A DNA stretch of 62,189 nucleotides from Paracoccaceae bacterium (GTDB lineage: Bacteria; Pseudomonadota; Alphaproteobacteria; Rhodobacterales; Rhodobacteraceae), in assembly GCA_002709405.1 (NCBI GenBank), contig PAQV01000054.1, forward strand, positions 1-62,189, given 5' to 3'. Below the pieces are notes generated by a model. That model was not told the DNA's origin. It saw nothing but the letters and a program-made list of their open reading frames with translations, and ran no database searches. A program made the position numbers and the translations under genes. Positions 32,698-40,474 of this stretch are shown here, one piece after another (the stretch's first letter is position 1; each line of letters starts with the position of its first letter).

Positions 32698-32939
32698 GCC
32701 TCCCCCTCCCTATGCTCGTTGGACGCGTGCCATGCGGGGGCGTCGTCAGACTGGCCATCCCCTACTGCGCCGAAGTGTTCCAGAAGGACGGGGAAGCCTG
32801 TCAGCCTCAGCGTTTCCAGAAGAGCCGCATTCGCATCGCGAAGGCGCTTGATTTCCTCGGCCATGAAGCAAATGGCCACGTCCGCATCATCCCCATACTT
32901 GTCCAGGTACTCGTCGGTGATGTCATAGGTCTCGACCAT
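32694..32939 (-). CDS. Hypothetical early protein
   Basis: 81 residues, coupled. VAICFMAEEIKRLRDANAALLETLRL is a long helix with coiled-coil spacing. The segment HFGAVGDGQSDDAPAWHASN oddly resembles the HFGATGDGTTDD motif that opens phage beta-helix tailspikes, perhaps chance. Unassigned. Confidence 0.5.
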   Translation of the reverse strand: MVETYDITDEYLDKYGDDADVAICFMAEEIKRLRDANAALLETLRLTGFPVLLEHFGAVGDGQSDDAPAWHASNEHREGEA

Positions 32940-33145
32940 CAGTCGCCCTCCTGCTGGAAATGGCCATCTTCATATCCTGCCCAATAAGCGGTGGTTTCTT
33001 CGTCCTCCAACTCTTCCAGCGCAGCCCGCAGCCGCTCTATCTCGTCGGCGGCTTCCTTGGCCTGTAGCGCGCCCTCTGCACCGTCTACGCCCGCCGCTTC
33101 GTATAGCTTCTGGGTTTCCCGCAGCCGTTCCACTATGTCAGTCAT
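32939..33145 (-). CDS. Small helical early protein (Ead/Ea22-like pattern)
   Basis: 68 residues. TDIVERLRETQKLYEAAG, AADEIERLRAALEELEDEE and AYWAGYEDGHFQ match a recurrent type of phage protein built on the pattern DIVERLR...AADEIERLR. Function unknown. One-base overlap with the upstream-start neighbour. Confidence 0.6.
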   Translation of the reverse strand: MTDIVERLRETQKLYEAAGVDGAEGALQAKEAADEIERLRAALEELEDEETTAYWAGYEDGHFQQEGD

Positions 33146-33467
33146 CGGTGCTGTCTCCGCTGTTCAGTTTGACGCGCCGCGGCTTTCTCAGCTTCCCGCC
33201 CGTCTCACGTTCGAAAGCCTCAAACTGGTCTGGTCGAAGCCGGATCGAAGCCAAGACTTGGCAGCGCGGGAACTCAGCGTTGAAGGCGTAGACGCTCCCA
33301 ATCTCGACGTTGTTGCCGAGGCAGAACATCATGAACCGGGACATGCTCGCCTTGGAGAAGTTCAGCCCTTCTTCGCAGTGCATCCAGGCGCGCCCGGCGT
33401 AGTCCTCCGGCTTTTCCTCCTGAGCCAAGAGGCAAGCGCAAGTTCCGTTCGGCCATGTGCAGGTCAT
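33138..33467 (-). CDS. Hypothetical early protein
   Basis: 109 residues from ATG 33467. An N-terminal Cys-containing stretch (CTWPNGTCACLLAQEE) precedes MSRFMMFCLGNNVEIGSVYAFN and RLRPDQFEAFERETGGKLRKPRRVKL. Overlaps both neighbours. Unassigned. Confidence 0.52.
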   Translation of the reverse strand: MTCTWPNGTCACLLAQEEKPEDYAGRAWMHCEEGLNFSKASMSRFMMFCLGNNVEIGSVYAFNAEFPRCQVLASIRLRPDQFEAFERETGGKLRKPRRVKLNSGDSTDD

Positions 33468-33784
33468 TCCCCGCCCTCCCTCTCTGCATCCTCGCGTAGG
33501 GCTTCCATGACGCGGCTTGATGTGGGGCAAGGAGGCTCGGATGGCTTACGCCAATGGCTGAATGCCTCTACCGGCCATGTGGTCGTCATGGTCCGTTCAA
33601 TGAGGCCGCACCCGTTGTGGTGGGTGTCCATTGGTCTAACCGTCACGGTGCATTTGTGGATGATGTGCCACGCCTCGAAGAAGCGCCCATCCTTTGGCGC
33701 GGTGTTGATAGGACGCCACCCTGCGTCCATCTCCCTGCACAGGGCCTTGCGGGCGTCTTGCTGGGCTGTGAGGGGGTCAGTCAT
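33464..33784 (-). CDS. Hypothetical early protein
   Basis: 106 residues. GWRPINTAPKDGRFFEAWHI is a motif common in phage-encoded small proteins (W-x-PI-x-TAPKDG), often at an N-terminus, followed by THHNGCGLIE and a helical tail. Unassigned. Confidence 0.56.
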   Translation of the reverse strand: MTDPLTAQQDARKALCREMDAGWRPINTAPKDGRFFEAWHIIHKCTVTVRPMDTHHNGCGLIERTMTTTWPVEAFSHWRKPSEPPCPTSSRVMEALREDAEREGGE

Positions 33785-34026
33785 GCCTCGTCCTCCTTCG
33801 CTATGATCACCTTGATTAACTCTATCTGCCGGGTCAGTATCGAACTGACTTGGTGGTATGCCTCATCGCAGCAATCAAAGTGTTGGTCTTGCCTCTCGGC
33901 CTCGTCCAGCAGGTCTTGTAGTGCCTTCTTCCGGTCAGTCATGGTTCCGGTCTCCCTGTATGCGAGGCAGGCTCGGGCCTCGTAGCCGCGAAGCTCGTCA
34001 GGTGTGAAGGTGTGGGGGTGGGTCAT
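33781..34026 (-). CDS. Hypothetical early helical protein
   Basis: 81 residues from ATG 34026 (GAGGAC upstream). Mostly helical: LRGYEARACLAYRETG, KKALQDLLDEAERQDQHFDCCDEAYHQVSSILTRQIELIKVII. Coupled by ATGA to its neighbours. Unassigned. Confidence 0.52.
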   Translation of the reverse strand: MTHPHTFTPDELRGYEARACLAYRETGTMTDRKKALQDLLDEAERQDQHFDCCDEAYHQVSSILTRQIELIKVIIAKEDEA

Positions 34027-34163
34027 GGCTTGTCCTCGTAGGTCAGCAGTACAAGGCGACCCAGCCACCAGCACCTGATCGAGAACCAGGAATGATCTGT
34101 GTGCTTTGTCCCGACGAACTTCCGGTATCCACGCCACGGTGACAGGAACAGAGACACCCTCAT
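34023..34163 (-). CDS. Micro-gene, Trp/Arg-rich
   Basis: 46 residues, start sharing a base with the preceding stop and end overlapping the next ATG by 4 bases. RVSLFLSPWRGYRKFVGTK and WFSIRCWWLGRLVLLTYE is basic and aromatic. Supported only by tight coupling. Confidence 0.4.
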   Translation of the reverse strand: MRVSLFLSPWRGYRKFVGTKHTDHSWFSIRCWWLGRLVLLTYEDKP

Positions 34164-34261
34164 CCACCCCACCCCCTGATCCAGATGGCGCGGTAGTGGC
34201 AGAGCGCGGCGAAGGTGAGGGTGTTCCAGAACCGGGTGTAGGCGAGGGTGTAGGGGGTCAT
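34160..34261 (-). CDS. Micro-gene in coupled cluster
   Basis: 33 residues (TPYTLAYTRFWNTLTFAAL...). ATGA overlap with the membrane gene upstream and TGATG-type overlap downstream. Partly hydrophobic. Low confidence, supported by coupling. Confidence 0.38.
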   Translation of the reverse strand: MTPYTLAYTRFWNTLTFAALCHYRAIWIRGWGG

Positions 34262-34437
34262 GAGCGCACCCACTTCGCTACGAGAATGGCGTGGGTAAGA
34301 ACCCACAGCGCAAGACAGCCCGCGCTTACGATTGCCCAAAGGGGGTACCCGCCGGATAAAGCGTCATACACGGTGTCCAGCATCATGTCCGCAGTCAGTA
34401 TGAAAATCATGTAGGTGAAGTACTGCTTGTCGTTCAT
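34258..34437 (-). CDS. Small two-span membrane protein
   Basis: 59 residues. YFTYMIFILTADMMLDTV and YPLWAIVSAGCLALWVLTHAILVA are two hydrophobic helices around a short loop. Ends coupled to the next micro-gene. A membrane-acting early protein of unknown purpose. Confidence 0.52.
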   Translation of the reverse strand: MNDKQYFTYMIFILTADMMLDTVYDALSGGYPLWAIVSAGCLALWVLTHAILVAKWVRS

Positions 34438-34502
34438 CGTCCTATCCTCTCGGTTTCAGGCGGGGTGACCGGCCTGCTGTGTATTATGGCGGGGGTGGCT
34501 CA

Positions 34503-34853
34503 TTAGGGCGTGACCTCGATGACCTTGACGCCTGCGGCCTTAGCCTGCTTCACCATGTTCGCTGTCCCGCGACCTCCAGGGAACGCCACGACAAGTTCCG
34601 GCCTGCCCTCGTCCAACATCCGCTTGTTACGGATCGGCCCAGCCGCGCGACCGTGTGCGTTCCAGTCGGCTTGGAATGGTAGGTGCTTCACGCCCGGCAG
34701 TGTTTGGGCGGCAATCATGGCTTGCTCATCGACGCCGCCCGCCGCGCCGTGGATTACCACATCGCCAGCGCTGCAATTCGACATGACCCAGTTCCAAACG
34801 CTATCGCAGACCTCAGAACTCGGGGCGCGGCCTCCGCATATCAGCACCCTCAA
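34503..34853 (-). CDS. SLOG-domain protein (DUF2493/YspA-like)
   Basis: 116 residues. [16 protein letters not shown] opens a Rossmann-like fold; [15 protein letters not shown] and [28 protein letters not shown] carry the GG-x-G...PGG-x-GT signature of SLOG proteins, which bind nucleotides or nucleotide-derived ligands. Phage versions are linked to NAD/nucleotide signalling and counter-defence in other systems (family knowledge); here the role is open. Confidence 0.8.
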   Translation of the reverse strand: MRVLICGGRAPSSEVCDSVWNWVMSNCSAGDVVIHGAAGGVDEQAMIAAQTLPGVKHLPFQADWNAHGRAAGPIRNKRMLDEGRPELVVAFPGGRGTANMVKQAKAAGVKVIEVTP

Positions 34854-35194
34854 CCCACGCCCTCCTGCACCGGCTCTCGGACGCCGCGCGCGATGTCCTC
34901 AAGGATGGTCAGGCCACGGGGCTTGCGGATGCGGTAGCGGATGACATCTGCAACTGCATATACCCGACCATTGTCTGGACGAATTGCGTAGCTTCCGAAG
35001 CGGTCCCTGCGCCACTCCGGCAGCTCTGCCATCATTTCGTTTATGATCGTTTCGGTGAAAACAACTTGGCCAGCTACCCCGCCGTCTTCATCGTTTGCCG
35101 CCAACTTGAACTCGATGAGCGCGACTTCACCGATGAGGCTGGGCGGGCAGCCCTTGCCGTCGTGCTCGACCCAGGGTCCCCACTCTTCGCTCAT
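34850..35194 (-). CDS. Hypothetical early protein
   Basis: 114 residues from ATG 35194. [25 protein letters not shown] begins a motif common in phage proteins (W-x-x-HDG...), then [17 protein letters not shown] and a C-terminal acidic tail. Coupled to the SLOG gene by 4 bases. Unassigned. Confidence 0.58.
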   Translation of the reverse strand: MSEEWGPWVEHDGKGCPPSLIGEVALIEFKLAANDEDGGVAGQVVFTETIINEMMAELPEWRRDRFGSYAIRPDNGRVYAVADVIRYRIRKPRGLTILEDIARGVREPVQEGVG

Positions 35195-35517
35195 TCCGCC
35201 GCCTCCCGCTTGGGGAGGGACCACACAATCGGACGGGCGTTCGAAACACGCTCCACCCTCCCGCGCCGCCGGGCATTCCTCATTGCCAGGGACACGCGCC
35301 GTAGGCCCTCGCCCAATGCCTCTGCGATCTGTGCCGAGGTCATTTCGCCGTGCTCAGACAAGAGCCGGTGGATGCCATCCCATAGCAGCTTGTTGCGCGG
35401 CGGGACGTATCGGCCCTCGGTGTACTTGGTCGGGTTCTTGACCTCGGGCAGGGCCTGCCATGCTTTGCGTAGAGCGATTTCAGCTTGGGCCGGGATGATG
35501 AGTTTCGGGTCAATCAT
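35191..35517 (-). CDS. Winged-helix-like hypothetical protein
   Basis: 108 residues. LLSEHGEMTSAQIAEALGEGLRRVSLAMRNARRRGRVERV has the helix-turn-helix and wing pattern of small DNA-binding proteins. Adjacent to the primase gene (ATGA overlap), so it may act in replication or transcription control. Unassigned. Confidence 0.58.
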   Translation of the reverse strand: MIDPKLIIPAQAEIALRKAWQALPEVKNPTKYTEGRYVPPRNKLLWDGIHRLLSEHGEMTSAQIAEALGEGLRRVSLAMRNARRRGRVERVSNARPIVWSLPKREAAE

Positions 35518-36452
35518 TGTTCGTTCCTCGCGTAATCCGCCCAGTCCGTGTCAACTCGCGGCGGCAAGTGCACAGAGACGGTCAGCCCCGATGACTTGAG
35601 ACGATCCGCCAGCCTCTCAGCCGCCGACTGCCCAACGCCATTGGTGTCGTGGTCCGGGAATATCGCCACTTCTTCGACGCCCTCCGGCGGCGTCCACGTT
35701 CCAAGCCTGCCAGCGTTCATTGCCGACCAGACGGGGAGTCCGAACCTGTCAGACGCGGCAAATGCCGTCTCGATGCCTTCCGCTATGCCAAGGCTTGGCC
35801 CAACATCAGACAGCCGGATCGCGCTACCCTCTGGGATCTGTCCGGGCATCGGCTTCCGGCAATCCTGGGCGTCGATCCTGTAGCCGTTGGAAAGAAACGT
35901 CCTGTGGATCGTCACAGGCTTGCCCGACGCGTCCCGCACCATGGCCAGCATGGCGGGAAGATACCTTCTGGGGGCATACCACGCTGAAGGATGGAACCGC
36001 AGGTCTGGGCTGTAGCCGTTCTGGTCCACCCCCCGAACCTTCAGGTAAGCGTCAACGGGATCGCCCAAGACCACACGCCTAGAAGACCGCCAGAGCGAAT
36101 TTTTCGCGTCCCTCTGCCTCTGTGCGTCCCCATCTTCGCGCCTTGTATCCTGCACTCGAACAGGCGGCGCTTTCCCGCAGATTTCCTCGACCTCACGGGC
36201 GGCTTCGCCAAACTCTTTGCCTGTCATTGCCATGAAGAGTTGCATCCCCGTGCGCCCCTCCCCACCGCCGCACTGGCGGCATCTGTTCACCCCGTTCGGG
36301 TTGACCCCTGGCTTGAACGCCCACCGGTCTGTGCCACCGCAAAGCGGACATGGCCCACCACTCTTGGCGAACGACTTTTCCGGCACCCCAGCCGTCATGA
36401 GGATGGCTTTCCACTGGCCCTTTGCTATGTCGAAAACGCCCGGTCCAAACAT
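35514..36452 (-). CDS. DNA primase with zinc ribbon and TOPRIM domain
   Basis: 312 residues from ATG 36452. CPLCGGTDRWAFKPG ... CRQCGGG (~33-65) is a primase zinc ribbon; GIAEGIETAFAASDRFG and VAIFPDHDTNGVGQSAAERL contain the TOPRIM motifs (Glu and Asp-x-Asp). The layout matches phage DUF7146-type primases. Synthesises primers together with the adjacent helicase. Follows the helicase stop by one base. Confidence 0.88.
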   Translation of the reverse strand: MFGPGVFDIAKGQWKAILMTAGVPEKSFAKSGGPCPLCGGTDRWAFKPGVNPNGVNRCRQCGGGEGRTGMQLFMAMTGKEFGEAAREVEEICGKAPPVRVQDTRREDGDAQRQRDAKNSLWRSSRRVVLGDPVDAYLKVRGVDQNGYSPDLRFHPSAWYAPRRYLPAMLAMVRDASGKPVTIHRTFLSNGYRIDAQDCRKPMPGQIPEGSAIRLSDVGPSLGIAEGIETAFAASDRFGLPVWSAMNAGRLGTWTPPEGVEEVAIFPDHDTNGVGQSAAERLADRLKSSGLTVSVHLPPRVDTDWADYARNEQ

Positions 36453-36453
36453 C

Positions 36454-37929
36454 TTACCCACGGCTCGCGCCCTTCCGCTTCGCAAACTTGATCAGCTTGT
36501 GCTTGATGAATGCCTTGGTGGCCGCGTTCGGCTTTGCAGCAACCTTTTCCAGGCCGCTCGGGCTTTGGCCGAATTTCTCGCTGAATGTGCGCTTCGCCCA
36601 CCCCTCGCGGTATCCCTTGTCCGAGGCGTACCAAAGCAGCCCGGAAAAGAATTCCTGCTTCTCTCGCTTGCTGAACCGGCGTGCCTTTGTGACCTCCACC
36701 AGTTCGCCATCATCAGTCAGAACGAACCCAGACGGCGGCGGGGCCTCATGACCGCAGTTCGGACATGACTTGGCCTTTGGGGGCATCACGAAAGTGCATT
36801 TCTTGCACGCTTTCGGCTTTGGCTCGCTCGCTTCGGACGATGCGTTCCTGTCACCCGGTTCAGGCAGCTTTGACCAGTCAATATCTTCCACGAACCCGAG
36901 CCGCTTCAGGTTGCCAGCATGGTCCAGAATGATGGCGTCTGCCTTGCCTTCCGCCGTCCGCAACGCGCGCCCGAGAATCTGCACATGCAGCATCTTCGAC
37001 TTGGTGGGACGGGCGAGAATGATGCACCGAACGTCCCAGTCCACACCCGTTGTCAGGGTTCCGACATTCGCCACGACCTGAAGTTCGCCACGGTTGAACT
37101 TGTCCGCGATCAGCCGCCGCTCAACTGGCTTCGTGAACGCGTCCTGGTATCCGCATTCCACCCCAACGGCTTCGAACTCTGCCTGCATCCGCTTGGCGTG
37201 GGCGCGGTCCACGCAGAACATCAGCGTCGGTCGTCCTTCGCCTTTTTCCAGCCACGTCTGCACGATGTCAGCCGTCAGCTTCGCATCTTGCATTTTCTCG
37301 CTGGACTGCGCCTTGGAGAACTCACCGGCCACTGTCTTCACGCCCGTCATGGCAGGCTCAGACGGCGCGAAAACACGGTACGGAGACAGGAACCCATTGC
37401 CGATCAGGAACCGCGTCGTCGCCCCCTCGACTAGGGCCTGGTACTCTTTGGCCATGTCCACCCGGCCAGGGGTCGCGGTAAGCCCGATGAACAACACACC
37501 CGGCTCTGCGTCCATCCACTCGCGGACAGCCTTCGCGTAAACGTGGGCTTCATCGACAATCACGATATCAGCCGCAGGAACCCCTCTTTTGGCAAGGGTC
37601 TGAACCGAAGCCACCTGCACCGGCGCTAACGGGTCAGTGCGAAGATGGTCGGCTTGGATGACACCGACGCGCTCAATCCCCTCCGACTCGAATGCCTCAA
37701 CCGTCTGGTCAACGAGCGATATGGCGGGCACAGTGAAAACCACTTTTTTCCCACGCGTCTGTGCATGGAACACGATTTCGGTGGCCCAACGGGTTTTCCC
37801 GGCACCAGTCGGAAGAACGGCGCAAACGCGTGTCACGCCCTCCCGGATTTGGCGATAGACTTCGCGGAGGTGAGCGGCCTGATAGTCGCGAAGAGGACGG
37901 CGCTCCGGCGCGTGCAGAAGATCAAACAT
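36454..37929 (-). CDS. SF2 DEAD/DEAH-box helicase, replicative
   Basis: 491 residues. LRDYQAAHLREVYRQIREG (Q-motif-like), Walker A LPTGAGKTRWATE, DEAH box IVIVDEAHVYAK, GLTATPGR (motif III), then TLMFCVDRAHAKRM, VGTLTTGVDWDV and QILGRALR (motif VI), plus a zinc ribbon CKKCTFVMPPKAKSCPNCG near the C-terminus. Complete. Upstream lies a second copy of its first ~45 residues, fused to an HNH domain. Confidence 0.92.
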   Translation of the reverse strand: MFDLLHAPERRPLRDYQAAHLREVYRQIREGVTRVCAVLPTGAGKTRWATEIVFHAQTRGKKVVFTVPAISLVDQTVEAFESEGIERVGVIQADHLRTDPLAPVQVASVQTLAKRGVPAADIVIVDEAHVYAKAVREWMDAEPGVLFIGLTATPGRVDMAKEYQALVEGATTRFLIGNGFLSPYRVFAPSEPAMTGVKTVAGEFSKAQSSEKMQDAKLTADIVQTWLEKGEGRPTLMFCVDRAHAKRMQAEFEAVGVECGYQDAFTKPVERRLIADKFNRGELQVVANVGTLTTGVDWDVRCIILARPTKSKMLHVQILGRALRTAEGKADAIILDHAGNLKRLGFVEDIDWSKLPEPGDRNASSEASEPKPKACKKCTFVMPPKAKSCPNCGHEAPPPSGFVLTDDGELVEVTKARRFSKREKQEFFSGLLWYASDKGYREGWAKRTFSEKFGQSPSGLEKVAAKPNAATKAFIKHKLIKFAKRKGASRG

Positions 37930-38605
37930 CCGGGACTTCCTTCCACACTTGACGCGCGATAATCCGACCTACGTGGGCGCGACCAACCCCGAACCTATCT
38001 GCGAGGCTTTGTTGAGTTGCACCGTTCTTTGCTGCGGCTCGGATCCTCTGAACGTCGGAGACCGACAGTCGGGAATTGTGGTGGCCTTCACCGATGTCGC
38101 GATTAAGTCCGGTTTCCCGTGCGTGGCTGTTGTTTTCGGCAGCCGTGCACCATTCCAGGTTCGTCGCAGCATTGTTTTGCTTGTCGCCATCGATGTGGTT
38201 CACATACGGTCCGGAGCCTGCGACAAATGCCGCCGCAACGATCCGATGCACCGAAATCTTGTCTGGCTTAGAACTTCCAAGCCGCATCAGAGAAACCGTC
38301 TTGTATCCCGTGTTGAACACGGTGGCCTTCACGAGGCGTCCGGCACGGATTGAGCTATAGACCCGGCCTTGATCGCTCACGGCATACCGCTCGTATCCGT
38401 CAATCAGAACCCAAGCCTCCTCAGACCCACACGGCGCGACAAGAACAACCCGGGTTAGGCCGGAATGAAGATGATGGTAGATTTGGCGGATGGCAGCGGC
38501 CTGGTACTCACGCAGGGGCTTCTGGCTGGCCTCAGTTACTGCCTCATCATCGCGGACAACACGGCGGATCGTCTGGGCGAACAGGTCTGGTTGGTGAACT
38601 GTCAC
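37922..38605 (-). CDS. HNH homing endonuclease fused to a helicase N-terminal fragment
   Basis: 227 residues. Residues ~30-61 (PLREYQAAAIRQIYHH, TRVVLVAPCGS) are the start of a second SF2 helicase, cut off inside the P-loop: where G-K-T should follow, EEAWVLIDGYERYAVSDQGR begins, a NUMOD4 domain. Then come HRIVAAAFVAGSG, HIDGDKQNNAATNLEWCTAAEN (HNH) and a C-terminal helix-turn-helix (ATQQSLADRFGVGRAHVGRI). The stop overlaps the start of the intact helicase by 8 bases. Reads as a homing element that landed in a helicase P-loop and whose disrupted target was replaced by a new copy. Confidence 0.82.
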   Translation of the reverse strand: MTVHQPDLFAQTIRRVVRDDEAVTEASQKPLREYQAAAIRQIYHHLHSGLTRVVLVAPCGSEEAWVLIDGYERYAVSDQGRVYSSIRAGRLVKATVFNTGYKTVSLMRLGSSKPDKISVHRIVAAAFVAGSGPYVNHIDGDKQNNAATNLEWCTAAENNSHARETGLNRDIGEGHHNSRLSVSDVQRIRAAAKNGATQQSLADRFGVGRAHVGRIIARQVWKEVPDV

Positions 38606-39075
38606 TTCGAACCTCCCAGAACTTTCAATTCCTGGATAGGTCCTTCCCCTATTGGATAGGTAGTTCCATTATCGGGGGGTGGAAATTGGTCCCCTTTTGC
38701 AGAACCGCTAAAGGGGGTTTGTGTGTTACCCCCCTTTATGACTTTAAAAGGGGGTGGTGTTTTGGTCCCCTTTGGTGAGCCTGAAAATGCCTTGACGCCA
38801 GCGCTTTCTGGCGCGTTCAGGACCCGCATAATCGACTTTGAGCGTCCACCAGATTTGCTTCCAAACCACCCCAGAAGCCCGCAAGCCTCAAGGCGTCGGA
38901 CGCCCGATTTGAACGTCTTTGGATCCAACTGCGTGCGCTCGATCATGGACGCGTTGGACGGGTTACACTGCCCGGTTTTCTGGTTGTGGAAACTGGCGAA
39001 CTGAAGGAGGATCAGCTTACAGGTCGCGTCTGGGCACTTCGTCTTGGAAGCCCACTCGTATGCTTTCAGGCTCAC
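38602..39075 (-). CDS. Replication initiator-like protein (O-like, HTH_36 type)
   Basis: 157 residues. YEWASKTKCPDATCKLILLQFASFHN, NPSNASMIERTQLDPKTFKSGVRRLEACGLL match the helix-turn-helix N-terminus of phage O-like replication proteins. The C-terminal half is low complexity with repeated KGTKTPPPF / KGDQFPPP elements, encoded by the repeat cluster at 38686-38775. Lies directly upstream of the helicase and primase genes. Confidence 0.75.
   Translation of the reverse strand: MSLKAYEWASKTKCPDATCKLILLQFASFHNQKTGQCNPSNASMIERTQLDPKTFKSGVRRLEACGLLGWFGSKSGGRSKSIMRVLNAPESAGVKAFSGSPKGTKTPPPFKVIKGGNTQTPFSGSAKGDQFPPPDNGTTYPIGEGPIQELKVLGGSK
38686..38775. other. Candidate replication origin: G-run repeat cluster
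   Basis: Five near-identical boxes of A-rich plus four to six G (or complement) in 90 bases: GGTCCCCTTTT, TAAAGGGGGTTT, TTACCCCCCTTTA, TTAAAAGGGGGTGG and TTGGTCCCCTTTGG. TTGGTCCCCTTT occurs twice as an exact direct repeat. They lie within the O-like gene, as the lambda origin lies within O, so they may be initiator-binding iterons. Confidence 0.5.
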
Positions 39076-39317
39076 TTCCGCACCCCCTTCACGAGGCGCG
39101 CGGCAAGCTCACCGATGCTCTGCCAGTTCTCAGATTGTTCTGTATTGTTTTCTCGCGCAGAATCGCGATAATGGCCGCAACGGGACATGTGTCGTACCTC
39201 TTGTACAGGTTCGCTATGTTCAAGGGCCGGGGCTGACGCGCCAACGTCATCTCGGCCCGCTTCATTTTCGTATATTTTGGCCGCGTCTTCAAGGATTTGT
39301 TCTGGGAAAGTTCTCAT
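39072..39317 (-). CDS. Hypothetical early protein
   Basis: 81 residues from ATG 39317 (AAGGTGG upstream). RTFPEQILEDAAKIYENEAGRDDVG, HYRDSARENNTEQSENWQSIGELAARLVKGVR is helical and charged. Coupled to the O-like gene by ATGA. Unassigned. Confidence 0.5.
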   Translation of the reverse strand: MRTFPEQILEDAAKIYENEAGRDDVGASAPALEHSEPVQEVRHMSRCGHYRDSARENNTEQSENWQSIGELAARLVKGVRK

Positions 39318-39354
39318 TTCCACCTTCCCGACAGCTTGGCCATCTTGTCTTCGT

Positions 39355-39546
39355 TCATCGCTTCTTCCTCGCTGACAGTTTCGCCAGACCCTTATCGAGA
39401 CGGTCCCTGATGGCCTGTGTGGCCTTGCTGGTGGCTTCTCCTGCACGGATGGGGCGAAGAGCTACGCGAAGGGCGTGAACCTCTGATCGTGGGAATATGA
39501 TCGCCACGTCGTCGCCGTGTTCCCTGATGACGTACCGGCCAGCCAT
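39355..39546 (-). CDS. Small basic early protein
   Basis: 63 residues. GRYVIREHGDDVAIIFPRSEVHALRVAL then a basic helix (RDRLDKGLAKLSARKKR). Possibly nucleic-acid binding; unassigned. Shares one base with the next gene. Confidence 0.52.
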   Translation of the reverse strand: MAGRYVIREHGDDVAIIFPRSEVHALRVALRPIRAGEATSKATQAIRDRLDKGLAKLSARKKR

Positions 39547-39887
39547 CAGCTCTCGGCCTCTGCAAGGGCTTCTTTGAGGCGTTCAATGGCCTCCTTCCCG
39601 TAGTCTTCCCCAGCCAGGAAGGCGCGCACCTCGTCTTCCAAGGCGGCAAGGGTGCGCTCAACTTCATCGGCGCGGTCCCGTTCCTCGTTCCGCTCTTTTT
39701 CCAGGCCACTGACCTCTGCCGAAAGTGCATCCACCTCATCTGACAGGTCGTCAAAATCGTCCGGGTCTGAGGTGAACCATTCCCCGAAGAACTCGCTCGG
39801 GAATGGCGTCTCGAAGGTCACGCGGCCGATTGGCAGGTGGCGGCAGACGATTTGCCCGTCGTGGCGGATCTCTATGCTTTCCGCCAT
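39546..39887 (-). CDS. Acidic coiled-coil protein
   Basis: 113 residues from ATG 39887. An N-terminal beta part (ESIEIRHDGQIVCRHLPIGRV) is followed by a long Asp/Glu-rich coiled coil (DDFDDLSDEVDALSAEVSGL...EERDRADEVERTL). Function unknown. Confidence 0.55.
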   Translation of the reverse strand: MAESIEIRHDGQIVCRHLPIGRVTFETPFPSEFFGEWFTSDPDDFDDLSDEVDALSAEVSGLEKERNEERDRADEVERTLAALEDEVRAFLAGEDYGKEAIERLKEALAEAES

Positions 39888-39888
39888 G

Positions 39889-40101
39889 TCACCCGCCCCA
39901 CTGGTAGCTTTGCGGCTCTGCATCGCTGAACAGGCCGGGGTCGTGCGGCTTGAGGAATTCGCGAATTCGGCGGAACTGATCTTCGGAAACCTTCGTGCCG
40001 TCCGTCAGGCTGTACTTCTTCTTGACCTCTTGACCGGCCCCCAGGTGGACCATGACGCGCTCACCGGCGCGAATTCGGCTCAGAACATCCATGACCTTCA
40101 T
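39889..40101 (-). CDS. Small HTH-like early protein
   Basis: 70 residues. VLSRIRAGERVMVHLGAGQEVKKKYSLTDGTKVSEDQFRRIREFL resembles a phage-encoded helix-turn-helix or ribosomal-like fold; the C-terminus ends in DPGLFSDAEPQSYQWG. An ATG at 40092 is an in-frame alternative. Unassigned. Confidence 0.55.
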   Translation of the reverse strand: MKVMDVLSRIRAGERVMVHLGAGQEVKKKYSLTDGTKVSEDQFRRIREFLKPHDPGLFSDAEPQSYQWGG

Positions 40102-40123
40102 CCTTCCTTCGCTCCTTGCTTGC

Positions 40124-40471
40124 TCATGACAGAACCACCTCGATGCCCTGCGCCGATAGAATGGCGCGCTTCATCTTGGACACGTCGGTTTCGTGGCCCT
40201 TGGCGTCCTCGTAGACGGTCGCCCAGTTCAGCCGCTTGTCCTCGTAGACGAAATCAATGACGGCCTTCATGGGGCGCCCGGTCGGCGTCAGGATTGGCCC
40301 GCCCCATCCGACAAGCCCAACAGGGACTTGCCGCTGAAGGTTGCGGATCTCACCGCCCTGTTCCAAGAACTTGAGTTGCCCCCATCTCTCGGCTTCGCGC
40401 TTGCTGTCGAAAGTGATGCCGCCCACGGCTGTCTTCTTGGTGCCGCGAACCCTGCGCTTGTCCCCGGCCAT
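40124..40471 (-). CDS. DUF1064 nuclease-fold protein (resolvase-like)
   Basis: 115 residues. TAVGGITFDSKREAERWGQLKFLEQGGEI, LQRQVPVGL, AVIDFVYEDKRLNWATVYEDAKGHETDVSKMK keep the DUF1064 pattern: Glu of the EAERW helix, Asp of IDF, and Glu-Asp-x-Lys of YEDAKG, as in PD-(D/E)XK nucleases. Likely a Holliday junction or branched-DNA nuclease in replication. Confidence 0.85.
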   Translation of the reverse strand: MAGDKRRVRGTKKTAVGGITFDSKREAERWGQLKFLEQGGEIRNLQRQVPVGLVGWGGPILTPTGRPMKAVIDFVYEDKRLNWATVYEDAKGHETDVSKMKRAILSAQGIEVVLS

Positions 40472-40474
40472 GGG

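Noticed and set aside
32694-32939. Fragment of a beta-helix tailspike because of HFGAVGDGQSDDAP
   Set aside because: Only one motif matches, in the middle of a short coupled early gene; no beta-helix rungs follow.
37922-38605. Intein in the helicase P-loop
   Set aside because: No Cys/Ser at the junction, no splicing blocks, and no C-extein in the same frame; the protein ends before an independent helicase start.
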